A DNA stretch of 8,166 nt from assembly GCA_030840515.1 (NCBI GenBank), contig JAVEEJ010000114.1, forward strand, positions 1 through 8,166. Reading direction: 5' to 3'. Positions within the stretch are counted from its first letter, which is position 1. Every line of letters starts with the position of its first letter. Made by a program: the position numbers and the translations under genes. The notes below the pieces were generated by a model, which searched no databases, was not told the origin of the DNA, and was given only the letters and a program-made list of their open reading frames with translations. This stretch comes from Frankiaceae bacterium (lineage in GTDB: Bacteria; Actinomycetota; Actinomycetes; JAVEEJ01). This document shows positions 1-6,992 of this stretch, in pieces.

Positions 1-531
1 CGCGTCCGTTACGTACAGACAGCCGTCGGAGTCGAAGGCCAGCCCCTGCCACATGGAAGCCTCCCAACCGGCCGAGGCGTAGGGCTCGGGCACCGTGGCG
101 TAGACCTCAGGCGAGCCGAGGCCGCGCTGGCCAGGACTGAAGCGAAGGATGCGGCTGTTCATGTCGACGACGTACACGCGCCCGTCGCCATCCTCGGCCA
201 TGTTGTGCAGTCCCATGCTCTGCATCGTCGTGACCGTGGCGCTGCCGGCCGGCTTCCCGTGAGGCGTGAAGCGCAGCACACGCTCAGTGCCGTCGTTGGG
301 CCGGAAGGGCGCGCCCACCGACGTCGCCGCGTAGACGGCGTCGCTGGTCGCCAGCACACCGAAGGGATGCCCGGGCGCGCCGATCTGCGCGAAGAGTGAC
401 ACCGAGCCGATGCGCGGCACCGAGGAGCCGGACGAGGAAGCCGGCAACACTCCGGCCACCACGAGCGCGCCCACCCCGACAAGCCGACGCGTGATCAAGC
501 GAGCCGATCGCTGAGCCATTGGTCCCCCCAT
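1..531 (-). CDS. Secreted SMP-30/NHL-like beta-propeller protein, N-terminal part (runs off the left edge)
   Basis: The frame stays open from the ATG at 531 to base 1, giving 177 codons and no stop, so the C-terminus lies outside the window. I chose this ATG because AGGAG (543-539) sits 7 bases upstream. A second in-frame ATG at 519 has only a G-run before it. Residues 11-31 form a basic then hydrophobic signal peptide (RLITRRLVGVGALVVAGVLPA). Its TRRLVG resembles a twin-arginine motif, but that is not conclusive. The mature part has propeller-type blade signatures: HNMAEDGDGRVYVVD (109-123) followed by RILRFSP, and WQGLAFDSDGCLYVTD (161-176). Such blades occur in SMP-30/gluconolactonase-like and NHL proteins, which bind ligands or hydrolyse lactones outside the cell. 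The substrate cannot be read from this part, and catalytic metal ligands cannot be judged from a fragment. The fold call is fairly sure; the function is unknown. Confidence 0.72.
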   Translation of the reverse strand, partial: MGGPMAQRSARLITRRLVGVGALVVAGVLPASSSGSSVPRIGSVSLFAQIGAPGHPFGVLATSDAVYAATSVGAPFRPNDGTERVLRFTPHGKPAGSATVTTMQSMGLHNMAEDGDGRVYVVDMNSRILRFSPGQRGLGSPEVYATVPEPYASAGWEASMWQGLAFDSDGCLYVTDA

Positions 532-538
532 AGGTGCG

Positions 539-543
539 CTCCT
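539..543 (-). promoter_or_regulatory. Ribosome binding site deciding the start of the propeller gene
   Basis: On the minus strand this reads AGGAG, 7 bases before the ATG at 531. It favours that ATG over the in-frame ATG at 519, which would remove four residues (MGGP) in front of the basic part of the signal peptide. Confidence 0.6.
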
Positions 544-644
544 GGGACCTCCATCGCTCGTGGGGCACAGCTTCCGTCGGTGCGTCCTCAGATCTTCTCG
601 TCGGTCGTGGATCACGCTGGGGCGCGTGGAGCAGGCTGCCTCCG

Positions 645-690
645 CGGGGGTCTCCCCCGGGGTTCTGCACAAACCGTGCCAGGAACCTGG
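645..690 (-). terminator. Tandem GC-rich hairpins after the 716-residue protein gene, possible terminator
   Basis: Just past the TAG at 694-692, three overlapping inverted repeats can be seen. CCAGG/CCTGG (679-683 and 686-690) has a 2-base gap. GGTTC (661-665) pairs with GAACC (683-687), and inside it GCAC (667-670) pairs with GTGC (676-679) around a 5-base loop. CGGGGG (645-650) pairs perfectly with CCCCCG (654-659) around TCT. There is no T-run on the minus strand after them. If this is a terminator it is of the GC-only type often proposed for actinobacteria; it could also be an mRNA-stabilising 3' end. The first two repeats share bases and cannot form at the same time. Confidence 0.4.
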
Positions 691-691
691 C

Positions 692-2842
692 CTACGCCAT
701 GGGTGTGACGACCGCCTGGATGGGGGCGAGCACGTTGGGCGCGTAGTCGGAGATGACGTTCGTCGGAGCGGTCATCGGCACGCTGTAGCGCCACTGCTGA
801 CCGTCGACCTCGTCCACCGGCACGCCGAGCGTGGCGTTGTCGCTGTCGTGCGTCACCAGGAAGTGGATGCCATGGCTGGCATAGGCGCCCTGGAAGGGCG
901 TCTTGCCGTGCGCGGGATCGCAGACCAGAGAGCTGTAGGGGGCACCGGCGATCGCGGCGTACCCGTCCTCCACGCGCTGGTCCGTCGAGGCCTCGCCCGG
1001 GTAGGGGCGCTGCACCGGGTCGTCGCCCGTCCCGTCGTCCAGGCAGGCGTCGTCGCGGTAGTAGGGCACCGCTGCGGCGTTGGCCGCTGACGTCGCGCCC
1101 TTGAACTCGAAGGCGTAGACGAGTCCGCCCGCGCTGCCCTTCCCCGCGACCTCCTCCGGCCGGTCCACGGCAGAAGGCAGGTCGAAGGTCGGGTCCGGGA
1201 AGTCGAAGTACGCCGGGTCGCCGTTCGGCAGCTTGTCGATCGAGCCGACGTCGTCGTTGAGGCCGTCGATGGCCACGCCGTCCGGCTTCTCGAGGTTGTA
1301 GTAACGGCTGGCGACGTCCTTGTTGTAGTCCCAGCTGGTGTAGAGCCCGTCGCTTGGGATCGGGTGAACGCGCACCCGGTAGCGGTAGACGTCGGCGTCG
1401 CGGTAGTAGGTCTCGGTCTTGGTGACGTTGGTGCCGGAGTCGGCGCCCCACACCTCGCGGATGGCGCGGACTGCGCCGGCGCGCCAGCCCAGCAGTGCGC
1501 CGTTGGCCTCCCAGTTGACCTGCTCGTCCTCGAAGCCCACTACGGAGACGGTCGAGTCGGGGTTCTGCTGGAACGCCCGGCCCTTCCAGCGGTCGATGAG
1601 GTCAGGCCCGTAGGCCGTCGGCGCCGGCTCGGTGACGGTCGTGCAAACGGGCTGCGTCTTCTTCTTGATCTTGCCCTCGGGCATGGTGCACACCTCGTGG
1701 CTGACCGTGGTCGGCGCCGCGGCGTCGCGGACCTGGAACCCACGGACCATCCAGCGCCCGGTCGCGGTCACCTTGTAGGTCGGCGTCGTCACGGTCATGG
1801 CGTCGCTCGGGAAGCGGTCCGAGCTGTTGCGGGCCGTGCCAGTGGCCGGGTCGCACACCGTGCCGGGCAGGTTGGGCCCGTAGCCGGTGTTGCTGGTGCC
1901 GATCTTCAGCGGGTCGTTGTCCGCGAAGTTCCCGCGGTCGATCCAGCGGTCGGCGTCCGAGGCGCGGGTCATCTGGACCTCGCTGTTGGCTGCGGTGAAC
2001 GAGGAGCCACCGGCCTTGCGGAACAGGTAGGTGTAGTGCGTGGTCGACGGATCGAGCGGATCCACCATCGCGACGGCCTGACCGTCGCTGGCACCGGCCG
2101 GCGGGGTAGTCCCCGATGGTGCCTGGAGGCCGGCATCGCGTGCCTGCAAGGCGATCTCGTCGTCGTCGTCGATCCCGGCGACGGGGTCGCTCATCGCCTT
2201 GAGGTAGTCGGCGGGGGTCTCCTGCGGGCCGAGGGTCACGATGCCGGCGGCGATCGCCGCGGTGACCTCCGCGACGGTGGAGGCGTAGCGGGCGTTGCAG
2301 TCGGTCGGACCGGTGCCGAAGACCTTCTTCCAGGCCTCCTCGCCCACGGTGTGCTGGCTGGGGTTCCAGGCGTAGGTGAGCTCCTGGTCGGTCCCGCTGT
2401 AGAAGCCGAAGTCGCTGCGCGCGTTGGCCAGGAAGTTCGGGAACCGCTCGTCGACCTGCACCGGCACCTCGCGCCAGCCCTTGTCGGTCCACGCGTAGGC
2501 AGCCACCTCGTCGGTCGGCACCCCGGCCTTGACGGCAGGCGCGAGCGTCCCGTTGTGGGCGCTGCGGATCGCGTAGTTGCCCAGCTGTGACGGGATCTGC
2601 TTGCTGTAGTCGCCCGTGACACCGCTCGGGTAGGGAGCCGCGACTCCGGCTGCGGCCGGCGCGCTCCACGCCGGGATCTGGGCTCCTGTGAGCACAACCG
2701 GGGCGGCGGCGCGCGCGGCGCTCGGAAGCGGAGCGGCGGCCCGAGCCCCAGCGGGGGCGGCGGATGCGGCGAGCGTGCCGCCGACGAGCGTGGCCGCCGT
2801 CATGGCGCCGACGAGCATGCGGTTGCTACGGGGGGAGGGCAC
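692..2842 (-). CDS. Large secreted protein of unknown function (716 aa)
   Basis: I do not recognise a named family. The start is GTG at 2842, with CTGGAG (2856-2851) 8 bases upstream. The next in-frame ATG, residue 9, has no Shine-Dalgarno and would shorten the signal peptide. Residues 1-36 are a signal peptide (basic start, hydrophobic 9-27, then ASAAPAGARA), followed by an Ala/Pro-rich linker to about 70. The rest is soluble and rich in Asp, Tyr and Trp, with many short alternating stretches that suggest beta structure. Visible marks are an acidic cluster DDDDE at 225-229 (possible Ca2+ site), a GADSGT segment at 466-471 followed by likely beta strands rich in Tyr and Arg (477-493), and six mature-part Cys (182, 330, 385, 400, 600, 641) that could form three disulfides. 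No catalytic motif, LPxTG, S-layer or other anchor is evident, so it is probably released. Its neighbours are also exported proteins, which does not reveal the role. Confidence 0.85.
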   Translation of the reverse strand: MPSPRSNRMLVGAMTAATLVGGTLAASAAPAGARAAAPLPSAARAAAPVVLTGAQIPAWSAPAAAGVAAPYPSGVTGDYSKQIPSQLGNYAIRSAHNGTLAPAVKAGVPTDEVAAYAWTDKGWREVPVQVDERFPNFLANARSDFGFYSGTDQELTYAWNPSQHTVGEEAWKKVFGTGPTDCNARYASTVAEVTAAIAAGIVTLGPQETPADYLKAMSDPVAGIDDDDEIALQARDAGLQAPSGTTPPAGASDGQAVAMVDPLDPSTTHYTYLFRKAGGSSFTAANSEVQMTRASDADRWIDRGNFADNDPLKIGTSNTGYGPNLPGTVCDPATGTARNSSDRFPSDAMTVTTPTYKVTATGRWMVRGFQVRDAAAPTTVSHEVCTMPEGKIKKKTQPVCTTVTEPAPTAYGPDLIDRWKGRAFQQNPDSTVSVVGFEDEQVNWEANGALLGWRAGAVRAIREVWGADSGTNVTKTETYYRDADVYRYRVRVHPIPSDGLYTSWDYNKDVASRYYNLEKPDGVAIDGLNDDVGSIDKLPNGDPAYFDFPDPTFDLPSAVDRPEEVAGKGSAGGLVYAFEFKGATSAANAAAVPYYRDDACLDDGTGDDPVQRPYPGEASTDQRVEDGYAAIAGAPYSSLVCDPAHGKTPFQGAYASHGIHFLVTHDSDNATLGVPVDEVDGQQWRYSVPMTAPTNVISDYAPNVLAPIQAVVTPMA

Positions 2843-2875
2843 TGCGAGGACTCCAGGGGGGCGGGAGACGGGGGG

Positions 2876-2935
2876 CGAGTACGCCGGACCTGTGGGGCTG
2901 GTCGACGTACTCGTGCCCCCTACTTCGACGTACTC
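2876..2935 (-). promoter_or_regulatory. Repeat cluster upstream of the 716-residue protein gene, possible operator
   Basis: The 11-base element TCGACGTACTC occurs twice in direct orientation (2902-2912 and 2925-2935), start to start 23 bases, close to two helical turns. CGAGTACG (2876-2883) is a perfect inverted copy of CGTACTCG (2906-2913). All copies lie 34-93 bases upstream of the GTG at 2842, in non-coding DNA between that gene and the peptidase stop. The arrangement fits a regulator binding site overlapping or just above a promoter. I see no convincing -35/-10 pair, and the regulator is unknown. Confidence 0.4.
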
Positions 2936-2986
2936 ACGCCCTCGCCTGCTCCCATGGACGCCACATTTCAGCGGCCTGGGGCTGGG

Positions 2987-5900
2987 TCAGGTCACCTTGA
3001 GGCCGAAGTTGCTCACGCCGTAGAGCCGGATCGCGTCGCCCACCACGTACACCCGGAACGAGTAGGTCCCGCGAGCGGTCGGCTTGTAGGTGAAGCTGTA
3101 GCTCCCGCTCGTGCTCAGCGGCTTGGTCAGCACGTTGCGCCACGCACCCGCGGTGTAGCGCTGCAGCGCGACCGTCCGGCCCGTGTACTTGGGGCTGACC
3201 ACACCGCTCACCGTGAACGAGTGCCCGAGCGTGAAGGTCGACGCGACGGCGCTGCGCGTCATCGCGATGCGGACCAGAACGGTCTTGCTGGCCGCCGCCG
3301 GCCGCCCGAAGGGCACGTAAGACGTCGAGGCGCCGCTCGGGGCGACCGCGTAGTCCCAGTGCTCCAACGGCGTCACGTTCCAGGCTGTGGCGCCGGAAGT
3401 GTTCGTCGTCTTCGGAGCGCCTGAGGTGGTCCAGGTCGAGGACCCGTGCTTCTTCGACAACAGCTGGAGCGACCTGCCCGGGACGCCGGTCGCCGTCCCG
3501 CTCCGCACGAGCTTCGCGGTGAGGGTCACGGCGTGGTTGTAGAGAACCTCGGTCGATCCCGTCAGCAGGATCTGGGTGGGGTTGCAGTTGTAGACCTTGA
3601 CGTCGTCGACGTACCAGCCGAGCGATCCCACGGCGTCGTCGGAGCCGATCCGCCAGCGGAGCAGCACGGACTTGCCGCTGAGCCTCGAGAGGTCGACGCG
3701 CGCCGAGGTCCAGCCGTGGCTCGAGCCGACGTACGCCTTGGCGCCCTTCAAGGGGTTGGGGTCCACGTACCCGGGGCCGAAGCCGTCGGTGTTGGTCACG
3801 CTGCTGTTGTAGCCGCCGTTCACGATCATCGCGCCGGCGTCCAGCCAGTGAGCACCGTTGTCGACGGTGTACTCCAGTCGCCCGCCGTCGAAGTGGTAGA
3901 CGGTCCCGCCGTCCGAGATCGGTCCGTAGTCGAACTCGTAGGCGTGGTTGAAGCGCACGAGGGTGCCCACTCGAGCCGCGATCGCGTACTTGGTGCGGAT
4001 CCAGGAGTCCTGGCGGTCGTAGGTGTCGTTGAAGGGGTCGAAGGTGGTCGGGTCGGCGTCGTCGCCGTAGAGGGCGTAGCTGCCCGAGCTCGCGAAGACC
4101 GGCGCCTTCGCACCCGCGCCATAGTCGGCGATGTCCTCCTTCGACCACCACCACTGCCCGAAGCTGTTGCGGTTGTGCGAGTCGACGCCGGCATGGCCCT
4201 TCACGTAGCTCGCCGTTGTGCTCCCGCCTACGGGATTGGTCGTGCCGTCGAAGTTGTCCAGCCGGATCTGCGACACATTCCCGCCATTGGTGCAGACAGG
4301 CGCCTCAGGGGCGATCTTGGCCGCGGCCCCGGTGGGCTGCTTGTTCATCTCCGTGAGACGGACTACCTGGCGCACCACGTCGCAGTCCCCGGTCGTCATC
4401 GCGGTGTTGGCGGCACCCGGCACCGGAAGCGACGCCGCACCCTTGGCGACCAGGAGGTCACAGGCCTGAGGGAGGAGCGTGTAGAGGTCGGCGTAGTCCG
4501 ACGACGAGGTCAGCAGCGACTCGACCTGGTAGTAGACGTTCGCCAGCTTGACGTTGCGCTCGAGCTGGTCCGCGCCCGCAAAGGGGGTCACGGACTCGCC
4601 GTTGAACGGTCCGCTCGCGGGTGTGGTCCCCACCGCCATCAGGTAGGCGGCCTTGTTGTTCACGCCGTCGTTGGCGTGGACGCCGCCCCCGTCGAACCCG
4701 TCCTCCCAGGGGTTCAGTGCGCTGTAGTGCGTGCTGGTCATCCGGTCGGGGTCCGCGGGGTTGTCGACGGTCGGGTCCTTCATGCTGCGGGTGAACTGAC
4801 CGCCGGCGAGCTTGTCTCCCAGGATCCAGTCCGCGGCCGAGTCATATGCGGTCGTGTCACCGGCAGAGGCGTTGAGCGCCGGTCCCTCGGTCTGCTGGAT
4901 GAGCTCGCCCATCACGTCCGAGATCGACTCGTTGATGGCGCCGGACTGGTAGTAGCTGAACAGGTTGGAGGTCTTCTCGGTCACGCCGTGCGTGAGCTCG
5001 TGACCCACGACGTCGAGCGCCGACGCGAACCCGTCGCCGTACACCATCTCGTGCCCGTCCCAGAACGCGTTCTGATAGCCGGTGCAGGTCGTGGAGGGGT
5101 CACCGGGGTCTGCCGGAGGGCAGAAGTGCACCGTGGACGCGAGCCGCATCCCGGCGCCGTCGATGCTGTCGCGGCCGAACAGCGAGTAGTAGAAGTCGTA
5201 GACCGCGCCCGAGAACCGGTAGGCGTTGTAGGCGTCGGCGTCAGCACTCGACGGCCCCGCACCCTCGGTGCCGACCTGCGTCACCAATGGGTCGGTCGAT
5301 GGGCAGCTCGGGTCGCTGATGCGGTGGTTGTTCGCGTTGCAGACGACCCGGTCCTTGCCGGCCTGCGGGTTGGCGTCGATGTCCAGGACCAGCCCACCAC
5401 GGGTCGCGTCGATGAAGACCTGGTGGCGGATCTGCTCGCTGGCCGACGTCACCGTCGTCGCCCACACCGTGCGCGTCCCGCCGAGGCTGGCACCGCCGAG
5501 AAGTCGCTGGTCCAGCACGGACAGGACCGGGCTGCTGGCGACGAGTACGACGCCCTTGTGGCTACGAGCTATGGCCCGCACGGCGAGCCGCGCAGCCGCT
5601 GTCTTCGTCACCGGCGCCGCGGTCGAGACGGTCGACCCCGGGAGCACCTCACCGTTCACGCTGACGAGCTGGTTTGCGTCGTCCAGCGTCACGACCAGCT
5701 CGCCGCCGACGACGGGCAGGCCTGAGATCGTCTGCTGCAGCTTGACGAGGCTGGACTTCCCGCTCCTCGTCGTGCGCAGCGGCTTCATGGTCCGCATGGC
5801 GTCGGTGACGCCGAACAGGCCGCCGTAACGGGCCAGCCACTTGCCGGCAGCCGCGGTCGGGCTGTCGGAAGCGGCGATCTCCGACGGCCGCTGCGCCGCG

Positions 5901-6103
5901 TGACCGGGCTTGGTCCCGAAGAAGCGCAGCGCGCCGGTGCCCGCGTGCTTGACGAAGGCCGCCGAGTGACCCGACCTCGCGTCCAAGTCGTCGCGCGATG
6001 AGCCTGAGCTCGCACCCGCCTGCGCAGGGACCTGAGCCAGGGCCAGGCACACGCCGAGAGCACTGAGCGTCGCGATGGCACGACGACGAGGGGCAGACGA
6101 CAT
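2987..6103 (-). CDS. Secreted M4 (thermolysin-type) zinc metallopeptidase with jelly-roll and Ig-like C-terminal domains (1038 aa)
   Basis: This is an exported zinc endopeptidase that probably degrades extracellular protein. The start is the ATG at 6103, with GGAGG 7 bases upstream and a signal peptide directly after it (MSSAPRRR, hydrophobic 9-24, likely cut after VPAQA, residue 29). The reading frame is open 70 codons further upstream, but that stretch is not protein-like and overlaps the divergent gene. Order of parts: FTP-type propeptide (about 75-155), PepSY-like inhibitory propeptide (about 165-245), and M4 catalytic domain (about 250-585). HELTH at 368-372 gives H368 and H372 as zinc ligands and E369 as catalytic base. 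NESISD gives the third ligand E392, 20 residues after H372 as in thermolysin, and D396. GGGVHANDG supplies H476, matching thermolysin His231. A jelly-roll, immune-inhibitor-A/MAM-like domain follows (about 610-840, ending GWYVDDVKVYNC), then two Ig-like beta domains (about 845-935 and 940-1038). All catalytic residues are present, so it should be active after propeptide removal. LGVC at 16-19 is not a lipobox. Confidence 0.95.
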   Translation of the reverse strand: MSSAPRRRAIATLSALGVCLALAQVPAQAGASSGSSRDDLDARSGHSAAFVKHAGTGALRFFGTKPGHAAQRPSEIAASDSPTAAAGKWLARYGGLFGVTDAMRTMKPLRTTRSGKSSLVKLQQTISGLPVVGGELVVTLDDANQLVSVNGEVLPGSTVSTAAPVTKTAAARLAVRAIARSHKGVVLVASSPVLSVLDQRLLGGASLGGTRTVWATTVTSASEQIRHQVFIDATRGGLVLDIDANPQAGKDRVVCNANNHRISDPSCPSTDPLVTQVGTEGAGPSSADADAYNAYRFSGAVYDFYYSLFGRDSIDGAGMRLASTVHFCPPADPGDPSTTCTGYQNAFWDGHEMVYGDGFASALDVVGHELTHGVTEKTSNLFSYYQSGAINESISDVMGELIQQTEGPALNASAGDTTAYDSAADWILGDKLAGGQFTRSMKDPTVDNPADPDRMTSTHYSALNPWEDGFDGGGVHANDGVNNKAAYLMAVGTTPASGPFNGESVTPFAGADQLERNVKLANVYYQVESLLTSSSDYADLYTLLPQACDLLVAKGAASLPVPGAANTAMTTGDCDVVRQVVRLTEMNKQPTGAAAKIAPEAPVCTNGGNVSQIRLDNFDGTTNPVGGSTTASYVKGHAGVDSHNRNSFGQWWWSKEDIADYGAGAKAPVFASSGSYALYGDDADPTTFDPFNDTYDRQDSWIRTKYAIAARVGTLVRFNHAYEFDYGPISDGGTVYHFDGGRLEYTVDNGAHWLDAGAMIVNGGYNSSVTNTDGFGPGYVDPNPLKGAKAYVGSSHGWTSARVDLSRLSGKSVLLRWRIGSDDAVGSLGWYVDDVKVYNCNPTQILLTGSTEVLYNHAVTLTAKLVRSGTATGVPGRSLQLLSKKHGSSTWTTSGAPKTTNTSGATAWNVTPLEHWDYAVAPSGASTSYVPFGRPAAASKTVLVRIAMTRSAVASTFTLGHSFTVSGVVSPKYTGRTVALQRYTAGAWRNVLTKPLSTSGSYSFTYKPTARGTYSFRVYVVGDAIRLYGVSNFGLKVT

Positions 6104-6110
6104 CGAATGG

Positions 6111-6115
6111 CCTCC
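6111..6115 (-). promoter_or_regulatory. Ribosome binding site deciding the peptidase start
   Basis: GGAGG on the minus strand, 7 bases before the ATG at 6103. It settles the start in favour of the signal-peptide Met over the longer open frame beginning at 6313. Confidence 0.8.
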
Positions 6116-6220
6116 GGGCTGGGACCGCCTCGAGGTGAGGCCAGTGAGCCGCGAGATTAGAGCCAAGAGCAGGCGCTCGGGCCAGAAATCTCCGAAAGTA
6201 GCCCGAAAGGACGAATCTTC

Positions 6221-6250
6221 CTGACTCTCTTGGATTGGCGGCCCTAGGCT
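6221..6250 (+). promoter_or_regulatory. Candidate sigma-70-like promoter of the 229-residue protein gene
   Basis: The -35 candidate CTGACT (4 of 6 to TTGACA) and the -10 candidate TAGGCT (4 of 6 to TATAAT) are separated by 18 bases. Transcription would begin near 6257, giving a leader of about 37 bases that contains the hairpin at 6259-6274 and the GGAGG at 6283-6287. This is by eye only, and in GC-rich DNA chance matches are common. Confidence 0.3.
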
Positions 6251-6258
6251 CGGTAGCC

Positions 6259-6274
6259 GCACCGGAAGCGGTGC
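6259..6274 (+). other. Hairpin in the 5' leader of the 229-residue protein gene
   Basis: GCACCG (6259-6264) and CGGTGC (6269-6274) are perfect inverted copies around the loop GAAG. It ends 8 bases before the GGAGG, so it would leave the ribosome site free. If transcription starts near 6257 it would sit at the very 5' end, where it could protect the mRNA. Confidence 0.4.
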
Positions 6275-6293
6275 CCGGCCCCGGAGGTTCACC

Positions 6294-6983
6294 ATGCGGC
6301 TTCGCGCCCGCACCGCTCACATCGCTCTGGCTGGTCTCATCGTCGCGGTACTCGCCACCGGCGTTGCCGACGCGGCCAGGGGCGGAAACCTGCTGCTGGG
6401 GCGCTCGAACATCGCGTCGGGCACGACATCGCTCAACAACACGGGGTCCGGTTTTGCGCTCGGCCTGCACACCGCCAGCGCCGCAACACCCAACCTCGGG
6501 GTGAGCAACACCGCGAAGATCTCCAAGCTGAACGCCGACCTGCTGGACGGGCTCGACAGCTTTGCCTTCCAGCGCGTCAACAGTGTGAAGGTGCTGAAGA
6601 CGCCTGCCGCCGGTGACCCGCAGACCAGCTTGCTGACGATCTCCGGACTGGGCAGCTTCGGATGGGCCTGCGACAGCACAAGTAACGAAGCGCGGCTCTA
6701 CTTCAACAAGCTCAGCACCGTCAGCGTCGTCGAGATGACCCAGCAGCGAACGTACGACCCACCGGGCGGAGGCACCGGCGACACCACGACGACAGTGCTC
6801 CCTCTCTCCGTTACTTCCAGCCAGCACCAGTTCGCGGCCGTTGCCGGGGCGGACGCCATCGGCCGTTGGACCATCCAGCTCAACGGCCCTACGACCCGGG
6901 TCTACACGGCGACCATCACCTTGACCTACAACAGCGCGGACCTGCACCCCGGCTTCTGCTTTGCTCAGGCGGCGTCGGCCTGA
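6294..6983 (+). CDS. Secreted protein with an LNADLLDGLDS motif, function unknown (229 aa)
   Basis: The start is the ATG at 6294, with GGAGG 6 bases upstream. Residues 1-27 form a signal peptide (MRLRARTAH, hydrophobic 10-25, cut near ADA27). Next comes a short Asn/Gly/Ser/Thr-rich stretch, LLLGRSNIASGTTSLNNTGSG (33-53), then KISKLNADLLDGLDSFAF (75-92). This pattern of a G-S-N-T-rich segment followed by LNAD..DG.DS..F recurs in many actinobacterial exported proteins and resembles shaft-type beta repeats of phage tail proteins. From memory it has no assigned function. Residues 95-229 look like a beta-rich domain with two Cys (126 and 222) that could form a disulfide, and a flexible PPGGGTGDTTTT loop (156-167). 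No enzyme motif is visible. It diverges from the peptidase gene, so shared control is plausible, and it may be a surface or matrix protein. Confidence 0.88.
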   Translation: MRLRARTAHIALAGLIVAVLATGVADAARGGNLLLGRSNIASGTTSLNNTGSGFALGLHTASAATPNLGVSNTAKISKLNADLLDGLDSFAFQRVNSVKVLKTPAAGDPQTSLLTISGLGSFGWACDSTSNEARLYFNKLSTVSVVEMTQQRTYDPPGGGTGDTTTTVLPLSVTSSQHQFAAVAGADAIGRWTIQLNGPTTRVYTATITLTYNSADLHPGFCFAQAASA

Positions 6984-6992
6984 CCTCAACGC

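Larger units (their letters stand above)
6104..6293. promoter_or_regulatory. Divergent control region between the peptidase and the 229-residue protein
   Basis: This 190-base non-coding spacer must hold promoters for both genes. Near its middle, CCGAAAG occurs twice (6192-6198 and 6203-6209), 11 bases apart, one helical turn, which suits a regulator acting in both directions. Towards the plus-strand gene, CTGACT (6221-6226) and TAGGCT (6245-6250) are 18 bases apart and would serve as a fair -35/-10 pair. Towards the peptidase, TAATCT (minus strand, 6159-6154) is a good -10 match but has no recognisable -35, so it may need an activator. Confidence 0.45.

Noticed and set aside
2157..2175. Short trinucleotide repeat (GTC/GAC type)
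   Set aside because: It simply encodes the DDDD run of the 716-residue protein and is too short to count as a repeat element.
1364..2590. 408-codon plus-strand open frame
   Set aside because: Antisense to the 716-residue exported protein. The composition is low-complexity Val/Gly/Arg, and there is no ribosome site or recognisable domain.
2990..3000. Possible regulatory or terminator structure at the peptidase 3' end
   Set aside because: Only a weak 4-base stem (CAGC/GCTG around 2969-2984) is visible after the stop, with no T-run, so I do not call a terminator.
2934..4154. 406-codon minus-strand open frame in the peptidase C-terminal region
   Set aside because: It is a shifted frame of the peptidase gene. 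The Arg-rich product lacks any motif, while the true frame gives clear jelly-roll and Ig-like domains.
3446..5725. 759-codon open frame on the plus strand opposite the peptidase
   Set aside because: It lies wholly antisense to a peptidase whose catalytic motifs are all intact. Its translation is a Val/Arg/Gly/His-rich string with no domain, typical of the antisense frame in GC-rich genes.
6104..6313. 70-residue N-terminal extension of the peptidase
   Set aside because: It would put a non-signal leader before an obvious signal peptide and overlap the start of the divergent gene. GGAGG at 6115-6111 points to the ATG at 6103.
5649..6989. 446-codon minus-strand open frame across the divergent spacer
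   Set aside because: It overlaps the peptidase in another frame and is antisense to the 229-residue gene. Both of those have signal peptides and GGAGG sites.
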